A stretch of 8,680 nt of DNA from Microcaldota archaeon (GTDB lineage Archaea; Micrarchaeota; Micrarchaeia; Anstonellales; Anstonellaceae), in NCBI GenBank assembly GCA_023248665.1, contig JAHFEC010000029.1:1-8680 (forward strand), read 5' to 3'. The translations under genes were made by a program, and so were the position numbers. Positions 4,398-8,680 of this stretch are shown piece by piece. Each line of letters opens with the position of its first letter. The stretch's first letter is position 1. The notes below the pieces were generated by a model. The model made no database searches. It was given only the letters and a program-made list of their open reading frames with translations, and was not told the origin of the DNA.

Positions 4398-6743
4398 CTA
4401 CATCCGCTCGAGCCGCCCGATGCCGAGAATGTCCATCGCGCGCCCGAGCGCCTCCCGGAAGGCCGCCACCTCGAGGAGCCGCGCCGCGACCTCCTCTTTC
4501 TTTCCCGCCTTCATCACCGGGGTGGTGTTGTAGAACTGGTTGAATTTCCCGGACAAGTCGATGGCATAGTCCGCGATCGGGTGCACCTGGTATTTGGCGG
4601 CGCACGCGGAGAGGAGCGTCGGCCAGCGCAGGATGGCGCGCGCGAGCGCCAATTCCTGCCCGTTGAATTCGTAGGCGGACGGCTCTTCCGGCGCGGCCGG
4701 CGCGTGGGCGGCTTCGTCTCCTTTCTTAAGGATGTGCACGGCCCGCGCATAGGCGTACTGCACGTACGGCCCCGAATCGCCCGATAGCGAGAGGGCCTTG
4801 TCGTAGTCGAACGTGATCTTCTGGTTGGCGCTCGTGCGCAAGAACGAGAATCGGATGGCGGCCACCGCGACGGCGCGCGCGATCTTTTTTCGCTCCGCCT
4901 CGTCCGGCGTCCCGTGTCGGCCGGCGTTTTTAGCTCCTGCGCCGGCCCATTTTAAGGCTTCCGTGTCCGCGTCCGTCCCCTTTCGGGCTTCTGCGCCTGC
5001 GGCAGGCGATGCCTCTTCATTCGGAACCGCGGAGGGGGGTTCCACCCCCCTCCTCCCCGTCAGCTTCGGCTCTTCGGGCCGCCCGCAAGGCGCTACGGCG
5101 CCTTGGGGCCCATTCGCCCGAGGGCGAATCGGGAAGTCTCGCCAACTGTTGTTGGCGAACGCGGTTCTTGGGTCTGATACCCCGCTGCTTGCAGCGGATT
5201 TTTCAATTTGAATATAATCGAGCGGGATACCCCGCAGCTTGCTGTAGGTTTGTTCATTTTCCCCCCCTGCTTTCGGCCCGCCGGCTTCGCCGCCCTCCCG
5301 TCCGGCGGCGATTTTTCCGTCCGCCTCGCGCTCCACCTCGCGCAGAAGCTCGTCGGCCGTGAAGCCTGGCCCGCCGCCCGCGCCCATCCACGTGCCCGCC
5401 CGTCCGGAGAACCGCCCTTCGGGAAGCACGACGTGCTCGTAGGCGATGTGCACGTAACGGTCCGCCTGTTTTTGCAGCCCCATTTTGCGCAGGACCACCT
5501 GGATGACCTGTTGGGGGTAGGCCTGCTCCATGCCGATGACATTGACGACGGTGTCCGCATGGCCGTATTTCATCTTCTTTCCGTCTTTTGAGCCGGTGCT
5601 CGCGTAGGCGACGCTCCCGTCCGGCTGGCTCACGAACGGTGCATAGGAAAAGTCGGCCGACAGACGGCCGAATTTCCACAATTGGAACGCCACGTCCTTG
5701 CCGGTGTAGGTGGCCGTCCCGTCCGAGCGGATGAGCACCTTGTCCGGGCTCTCCATGCCTGCGAACTCCTTTTCGTCCCCCAGTTTGACCACGACGCAGC
5801 CCTGATTCTTGCCGTCCGTCTCTTTTCGCACCGCGCCCGAGGAGACGATCTTCTCCATGCCTTCCTTGAATACGGCGCGCACGATGTCGGATTCGAAGAT
5901 GAGCGCGTCATGGAAAACCCCGAACGCGAACGCGGTCTGGTACTGCGCCTTCACGCAGTGCTCCACCACCGAGCGCGCCTCGCGGGCTTCGGGGCCGTCC
6001 CCCTCCTCCAGCTTCTTGAGCAAGGCGCGCACTTGGGCGGCCACCGCCTCCTCTTCGGCCCGCTTGGCCACCTCGACGTACTGCCATCCGAGGATATGGT
6101 CAAGCTTTCCGGCCAGATCCCCGCTCCCTTCCGGCGCCGTCGGATCGGGCAGGTGCGTGCGCCCCCACACCGACTGCGCCACCTGCAGGCCCAAGTCGTC
6201 GATGTAATCCTGCCGCTCGACCTCGTGCCCGGTCGCGGACAGCAGCCGGGCCAGGCTGTCGCCTAAGAGCGCGTTGCGCAGGTGCCCGACGTGCCAGGGC
6301 TTGTTGGGATTCACCGACGGGAATTCGATGAGCACCTTTCCGGGCTTTTTTTTCGCGCTTGTTTTCTGCCGGTCCGCCATTTCGGGCGCCTGCGAATTCT
6401 GCGCGAGCACATCCCACCAGAATCCCGAGTTGAAATGGAAATTGAGGTACGGGCCGGCCGCTTCCGCCCTCTTGACGAAAGCCGGCCATTCTCCCTCCTG
6501 CGCCCATTTTCCGGCCAACTTTGCAGGATTTTCTTTTCTTTCCTTGGCGAGCGCGAACGCGAGCGTGGAGCACCAGTCCACCCCGGCGCTCTTGGTGGCC
6601 GAAGATTGCGGCCTGCCGTCCTCTTTTTGGATTGTCCTTGCCGTCGGCGCGCCGAGGCTGGCGGCGGCCGCTTCCTCCTCCACGCCGGCGACGCGCGCGA
6701 GCGCCTGCGCCAGCCTGTCCCTGAAATCCGTATCCATATCCAT
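4398..6743 (-). CDS. argS: Arginyl-tRNA synthetase with large internal insertion
   Basis: Class I synthetase that charges tRNA-Arg with arginine using ATP. The N-terminal tRNA-recognition domain (about 1-125) carries AGPYLNFHFN. The catalytic core has the HIGH box as H151-V-G-H154 (NPNKPWHVGHLRNALLGD), later YIDDLG and GHADTVVNVIGMEQ, and a KMSKS-loop equivalent at 444-448, reading RFSGR within EGRFSGRAGTWMG. The C-terminal DALR-type anticodon domain runs from about 621 (FSFLRTSANQKITFDYD, SGPYVQYAYAR) to residue 781. Most ArgS proteins are 550-650 aa. The excess is about 130 residues at roughly 480-612, low-complexity and encoded partly by a run of DNA palindromes, yet the frame stays open. 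An ATG at 6737 is an alternative start; GGGGAT precedes 6743. It lies downstream of the Lrp-type gene with an elaborate promoter between. Confidence 0.95.
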   Translation of the reverse strand: MDMDTDFRDRLAQALARVAGVEEEAAAASLGAPTARTIQKEDGRPQSSATKSAGVDWCSTLAFALAKERKENPAKLAGKWAQEGEWPAFVKRAEAAGPYLNFHFNSGFWWDVLAQNSQAPEMADRQKTSAKKKPGKVLIEFPSVNPNKPWHVGHLRNALLGDSLARLLSATGHEVERQDYIDDLGLQVAQSVWGRTHLPDPTAPEGSGDLAGKLDHILGWQYVEVAKRAEEEAVAAQVRALLKKLEEGDGPEAREARSVVEHCVKAQYQTAFAFGVFHDALIFESDIVRAVFKEGMEKIVSSGAVRKETDGKNQGCVVVKLGDEKEFAGMESPDKVLIRSDGTATYTGKDVAFQLWKFGRLSADFSYAPFVSQPDGSVAYASTGSKDGKKMKYGHADTVVNVIGMEQAYPQQVIQVVLRKMGLQKQADRYVHIAYEHVVLPEGRFSGRAGTWMGAGGGPGFTADELLREVEREADGKIAAGREGGEAGGPKAGGENEQTYSKLRGIPLDYIQIEKSAASSGVSDPRTAFANNSWRDFPIRPRANGPQGAVAPCGRPEEPKLTGRRGVEPPSAVPNEEASPAAGAEARKGTDADTEALKWAGAGAKNAGRHGTPDEAERKKIARAVAVAAIRFSFLRTSANQKITFDYDKALSLSGDSGPYVQYAYARAVHILKKGDEAAHAPAAPEEPSAYEFNGQELALARAILRWPTLLSACAAKYQVHPIADYAIDLSGKFNQFYNTTPVMKAGKKEEVAARLLEVAAFREALGRAMDILGIGRLERM
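4994..5248. repeat. Palindrome array (REP/MITE-like element) inside argS
   Basis: Hairpins follow one another along about 255 bases: 4994-5000/5002-5008 (CGCCTGC, 1-base centre); 5031-5040/5044-5053 (GGAGGGGGGT, loop TCC); 5086-5093/5098-5105 (CAAGGCGC, loop TACG); 5112-5119/5122-5129 (ATTCGCCC, loop GA); 5139-5146/5151-5158 (TCGCCAAC, loop TGTT); 5182-5188/5191-5197 (CCGCTGC, loop TT); and a degenerate copy at 5232-5248. The last two share GATACCCCGC[T/A]GCTTGC. Such tetraloop and GGGGTATC-type hairpins recall bacterial REP elements mobilised by RAYT (TnpA-REP) transposases; no transposase is in the window. In argS this segment encodes about residues 499-584, all in frame. Confidence 0.75.
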
Positions 6744-6765
6744 GATCCCCGGCGCCGGTCATCGC

Positions 6766-6816
6766 CCGGCCGTTCCATGCAGTTTACGTAAATTTTTACG
6801 GTCCGGCCGTTCTATG
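6766..6816 (-). promoter_or_regulatory. argS promoter flanked by duplicated 14-mer
   Basis: CCGGCCGTTC[C/T]ATG occurs at 6766-6779 and 6803-6816 in the same orientation, 37 bp apart, 13 of 14 bases alike. Between them is a perfect palindrome CGTAAA-TT-TTTACG (6787-6800), which on minus is the best TATA-like candidate for argS and predicts a start near 6766. One copy of the 14-mer thus sits just upstream of the TATA box and the other just before or on the start site, as expected for a regulator's operators. A further palindrome CCGGCGCCGG lies in the leader at 6749-6758. Confidence 0.5.
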
Positions 6817-6831
6817 ACGCATCCGTCCCTT

Positions 6832-7836
6832 TTAGCTTTTCTTTGGCATGGCTGTTTGGAAGTAGCTGAATTTAATAATTCTTGACACGCGCACCCAGTC
6901 CTGCGTGATGACCTCGTTGCGGAATTTGTCGTACACCTGGTTCATCACCCCTCGCAGATCCGAGGTGTTCTCCACCAGAAGGTCGTAAGACAGGTCGTAG
7001 TCCCCGTAGGTGAACGTGCACCGGTCGATACTGGGCAGGCTCTGGAGGAACTTCATCAGCTCGTCGCGCCGCTCGGGCGGGATGTAATGGAGCTTGACGA
7101 CCACCCGAAAGTACGCGAATCCCGGCGTGTCCGGGTTGAGGACGATCTGGTAGCCCCGGATGACGCCGGCCTCTTCGAGGCGCTTGATGCGCGCATACGC
7201 CTTCGGCCCGCGCATCCCGGCCGCCTTGGCGATTTTCCAGACGGGCCAATTGGCGTGAACGGCCATCGCCGCCAGGAGCCGCTGGTCGTCCTCGTCGATT
7301 TGCGCGGGCTTTGGGACCTTTTCCAGCGTCAGCACCTCGCGTTCGGGCTCCTCGCCGTGGTGGGGCAGCAGCTCGTTGCGGTGGTAGAGGTACGCTTTCA
7401 GCCGGATGGTGCGCTTCTCGTCGATGATGTACTTGGAGAGCTGGTCGCGCATGTCCCAGATGATCTCCTCGGCCTCCTCGAGCTCCTTGGCCAGGAACGC
7501 GATATGGGCATTGAACGTGCCCTCGCAAAGGAACATGTCCAGCACCCGCGGGTCCCGCGCGATTTTTCGCATCAGATGCTCAACCTCGTCCAGCCCCAGC
7601 TCGCGCAGCTTGTAGTGCACGCCGTGCGAGCGGTATCCGAGCCGGCGGTAGTCGATTACCGCCACGAAACTCTTGATCACGCCGTCCCGGATGAGCTGGT
7701 CGAGCCGGTAGTGCAGCCTCGACGGAGACACCCGCAGTTTTCGGGCCAGCGAGCGGATCGACATGCGGCAGTTGCAGTCCATCCAGTAAAGGATCCGGCG
7801 GTCAAGCGCGTCGAGGGGGTGGAGGGCGCCTTGCAT
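6832..7836 (-). CDS. Lrp/AsnC-type transcription regulator with two tandem modules
   Basis: At 334 aa this is about twice the length of a standard Lrp/AsnC protein (about 150 aa). Module 1 has a winged helix-turn-helix at about 11-62 (MSIRSLARKLRVSPSRLHYRLDQLI with 'DGVIKSF') and a RAM-like ligand/oligomer domain at about 66-150. Module 2 repeats the pattern, with a helix-turn-helix at 180-232 (PVWKIAKAAGMRGPKAYARI, EEAGVIRGY) and a RAM domain at 240-326 with YGDYDLSYDLLVEN. The modules are diverged, so the duplication is old. It should bind DNA as a regulator; its targets and ligand are unknown. The ATG at 7836 has no Shine-Dalgarno but lies 28 nt from the centre of a TATA-like palindrome, fitting a leaderless mRNA. 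It is divergent from the micro-gene pair and 88 nt upstream of argS. Confidence 0.88.
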   Translation of the reverse strand: MQGALHPLDALDRRILYWMDCNCRMSIRSLARKLRVSPSRLHYRLDQLIRDGVIKSFVAVIDYRRLGYRSHGVHYKLRELGLDEVEHLMRKIARDPRVLDMFLCEGTFNAHIAFLAKELEEAEEIIWDMRDQLSKYIIDEKRTIRLKAYLYHRNELLPHHGEEPEREVLTLEKVPKPAQIDEDDQRLLAAMAVHANWPVWKIAKAAGMRGPKAYARIKRLEEAGVIRGYQIVLNPDTPGFAYFRVVVKLHYIPPERRDELMKFLQSLPSIDRCTFTYGDYDLSYDLLVENTSDLRGVMNQVYDKFRNEVITQDWVRVSRIIKFSYFQTAMPKKS

Positions 7837-7871
7837 ATCTGTCTATATCCAATGCCAATATTTTTAATATT
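7831..7871 (-). promoter_or_regulatory. Leaderless promoter and possible operator of the Lrp-type gene
   Basis: AATATT-TTT-AATATT (7857-7871) is a palindromic TATA-like box about 28 nt before the ATG at 7836. TTGCAT (7831-7836) and ATGCCAA (7852-7858) form an imperfect inverted repeat across the predicted start, a plausible autoregulatory site for an Lrp-type protein. The repeat is short and could be chance. Confidence 0.4.
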
Positions 7872-7920
7872 TTTGTATTTTTTGCCTATTTTTATTAAAA
7901 AAAAACAACTTATTGCCCGA

Positions 7921-7932
7921 TTATTATTATAT
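7921..7932 (+). promoter_or_regulatory. TATA-like box of the micro-gene pair
   Basis: TTATTATTATAT precedes a predicted start near 7952-7955 and a leader of about 8-15 nt. With the Lrp-gene box it makes 7857-7932 an AT-rich divergent promoter region in a GC-rich genome. Confidence 0.4.
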
Positions 7933-7961
7933 GCAAGCCCACCGTAATCCCGCCTGGGGTA

Positions 7962-8096
7962 ATGGGGATGTTTTGGCTGGAGAAATGGCTGAAACAGAAG
8001 TCAAACGGCCCCATGAAGGTGATCGGGGAGATCGTCTTCGGAAGCTGGGGCGAGGATTGGGAGGAGCGCCGGATCGGCTCCGATCTGGAGAGGTGA
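7962..8096 (+). CDS. Hypothetical micro-protein, 44 aa
   Basis: The frame begins MGMFWLEKWLKQ and ends RRIGSDLER before TGA. It is Trp-rich (4 Trp), with an amphipathic start and a charged C-terminal half containing FGSWGEDWEERR. GC at third codon positions is about 80%, like the large genes here, which supports coding. Start is uncertain: ATG at 7962 or at 7968 (42 aa), each close behind GGGG. Its stop is embedded in GAGAGGTGAAGCC, so the GGTGA that ends this gene is also the ribosome-binding site of the next gene, whose ATG is 4 nt later. This is classic translational coupling and the best argument that both are real. No family recognised. Confidence 0.55.
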   Translation: MGMFWLEKWLKQKSNGPMKVIGEIVFGSWGEDWEERRIGSDLER

Positions 8097-8100
8097 AGCC

Positions 8101-8259
8101 ATGCCCGAAAAATCACAAAGCCTGCATCGGGTGTGGGAACTGCCTTTTTCGGGCTGGGGCAGCGCCTATTCCTCGAAGGTTACCGACACGCTGTCCTACC
8201 TGCAGGAGCGGGCGCGCGAGCGCGCACAGAAGCTGCACTCGTTCGGGGCGTTCCTCTGA
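8101..8259 (+). CDS. Hypothetical micro-protein, 52 aa, coupled to the upstream gene
   Basis: Starts MPEKSQSLHRVWELPFSGWG and ends in a probable amphipathic helix (TDTLSYLQERARERAQKLHSF). The ATG at 8101 has a GGTGA overlapping the stop of the upstream gene, four bases away. GC at third positions is about 79%. Immediately after its stop the -1 frame stays open to a TGA at 8331-8333, with coding-like codon use and a strongly basic end (KNQSGKKRHRKSEKG), directly before the terminator. The gene may therefore be a frameshifted or 3'-truncated form of a protein of about 76 aa, or the tail may be a third overlapping frame using a CTG start at 8256. Function unknown. Confidence 0.5.
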   Translation: MPEKSQSLHRVWELPFSGWGSAYSSKVTDTLSYLQERARERAQKLHSFGAFL

Positions 8260-8342
8260 GCATTCCGTCCTATGCTTGGCAAGCCAAGAACCAGTCGGGG
8301 AAGAAAAGGCACCGCAAGTCGGAAAAGGGGTGAATCCAGTCC

Positions 8343-8400
8343 GGGCAACGGCCGCCGTCCGCGAGGCGCGCGGGACGGCCGTTGCCCATTTTTTCTATTT
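8343..8400 (+). terminator. Strong hairpin terminator after the micro-gene pair
   Basis: Perfect 12-base arms GGGCAACGGCCG (8343-8354) and CGGCCGTTGCCC (8376-8387) surround a partly paired 21-base loop and are followed by ATTTTTTCTATTTTTC. A second T run follows at 8414-8419. This shows that a plus-strand transcript ends here, although only micro-genes lie upstream of it. Confidence 0.75.
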
Positions 8401-8427
8401 TTCAGGCCCGGGGTTTTTTCGCCTATC

Positions 8428-8436
8428 TATTTAAAT
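8428..8436 (+). promoter_or_regulatory. TATA-like box with no clear gene downstream
   Basis: TATTTAAAT is a good archaeal TATA-like sequence, predicting transcription start near 8458. What follows is the palindrome cluster at 8488-8603, so it may drive a structured RNA or a gene beyond the window edge. Confidence 0.35.
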
Positions 8437-8479
8437 CTCATCTTCGAATACAATTCGCGGGTTTTTCTCTGGTGCCCTT

Positions 8480-8632
8480 TTAGGGGGAATCAGGAAGACG
8501 AGCAAGCCGCCCCGTGGCGGCTTGCGCGCGCAAGCTGCGCAAGTCCTGATTGGGCTTGCACACGCAGGCCTTCCGAGGCCTGCGCGCCCGCAGGGCTTGC
8601 TCGATATCAAACTGACAGGGGACTGTGATCAT
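8480..8632 (-). CDS. Possible 50-aa minus-strand ORF across the palindrome cluster
   Basis: Begins MITVPCQFDIEQALRAR and stops at TAA (8482-8480). GGAGG lies nine bases before the ATG at 8632. The first 15 residues look protein-like, but the rest is Arg/Ala-rich and merely translates the palindromes. It may be a chance frame, or an N-terminus overrun by the repeat element. I list it only because of the ribosome-binding site. Confidence 0.2.
   Translation of the reverse strand: MITVPCQFDIEQALRARRPRKACVCKPNQDLRSLRAQAATGRLARLPDSP
8488..8603. repeat. Cluster of nested palindromes (element or structured RNA)
   Basis: AATCAGGA (8488-8495) pairs with TCCTGATT (8544-8551), enclosing a 10-bp hairpin GCAAGCCGCC/GGCGGCTTGC (8502-8511/8516-8525, loop CCGT) and a short GCGC-AAGCT-GCGC hairpin. 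A 9-bp hairpin CGCAGGCCT/AGGCCTGCG (8563-8571/8576-8584, loop TCCG) follows. An alternative 10-bp pairing joins 8499-8508 to 8594-8603 and competes with the first hairpin. GGCTTGC occurs three times (8519, 8553, 8594). Style and words (GCAAGC, GCTTGC, 4-base loops) resemble the array inside argS. The rest of 8604-8680 shows no supported gene. Confidence 0.6.
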
Positions 8633-8680
8633 TCACGTGTTCCTCCTGCGGTTTAGGGGGCTGTGTGCTAACCTGGTATG

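Noticed and set aside
3546..4787. Long plus-strand frames opposite the CBS-HPF gene and argS end
   Set aside because: Shadows of the two confidently identified minus-strand genes; no recognisable domain, no start signals.
4994..5248. The palindrome array as a CRISPR array
   Set aside because: The hairpins all differ in sequence and there are no repeat-spacer units of constant length.
7087..7947. 286-codon plus-strand frame opposite the Lrp-type gene
   Set aside because: Antisense shadow; runs into the AT-rich promoter region and lacks a ribosome-binding site.
8272..8628. 118-codon plus-strand frame at the right end
   Set aside because: It reads straight through a 12-bp terminator hairpin, two T runs and the palindrome cluster; composition is not protein-like.
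8657..8680. The last 24 bases fit a tRNA 5' half (T8, A14, A15, GG18-19, A21)
   Set aside because: D-stem position 10 would be T and 13-22 a T-T mismatch; no TATA box at the right distance, and the rest lies outside the window. A match to the 5' end of a 23S rRNA was also considered but lacks the expected GGTGGATG-type core.

Overview
The window looks archaeal. It carries a RadA-type recombinase, an archaeal-style arginyl-tRNA synthetase, an Lrp/AsnC-type regulator, a class III (archaellin/pilin-type) signal peptide, TATA-box-like promoters about 26 nt ahead of likely transcription starts, and GGTGA/GGAGG ribosome-binding sites. Genes are GC-rich with AT-rich promoter pockets. Compact spacing and the gene set would suit a DPANN-type archaeon such as Iainarchaeota/Diapherotrites or Micrarchaeota, but no rRNA is visible and that placement is only a guess.

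Layout. At 1-73 (minus) is the N-terminus of a pilin-like protein cut by the window edge. A divergent unit follows on plus: an 85-aa unknown protein (258-515) and radA (556-1569), which ends at a T-rich terminator. Facing radA on minus is a 15-aa lysine-rich peptide (1679-1726) with a perfect Shine-Dalgarno and its own hairpin terminator. Next on plus are a 72-aa four-cysteine (probable zinc) protein (1951-2169) and a secreted cysteine-rich DUF333 lipoprotein (2260-3192) ending at a bidirectional hairpin terminator. On minus then come a four-CBS protein fused to an HPF/S30AE-like ribosome-hibernation domain (3234-4295), argS (4398-6743), and a double-module Lrp/AsnC regulator (6832-7836). An AT-rich divergent promoter region separates that regulator from a plus-strand pair of tiny, translationally coupled genes (7962-8096, 8101-8259) that ends at a very strong terminator near 8343-8400. 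The last 280 bases hold a promoter-like TATA box and a dense cluster of palindromes, with no confident gene.

Most unusual content: (1) argS contains an in-frame run of six near-perfect hairpins plus a degenerate seventh (about 4994-5248), inside a roughly 130-residue expansion between the KMSKS region and the anticodon-binding half. Two copies of a GATACCCCGC[T/A]GCTTGC motif within it are read in different frames, which points to a DNA-level palindromic element carried inside a synthetase gene. (2) A second palindrome cluster lies at 8488-8603. (3) CBS domains are fused to a ribosome-hibernation fold, suggesting nucleotide-sensing control of ribosomes. (4) Several micro-genes have strong expression signals. 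The functional theme is housekeeping (recombination, tRNA charging, ribosome control, transcription regulation) with surface proteins at the left and small unknowns at the right.
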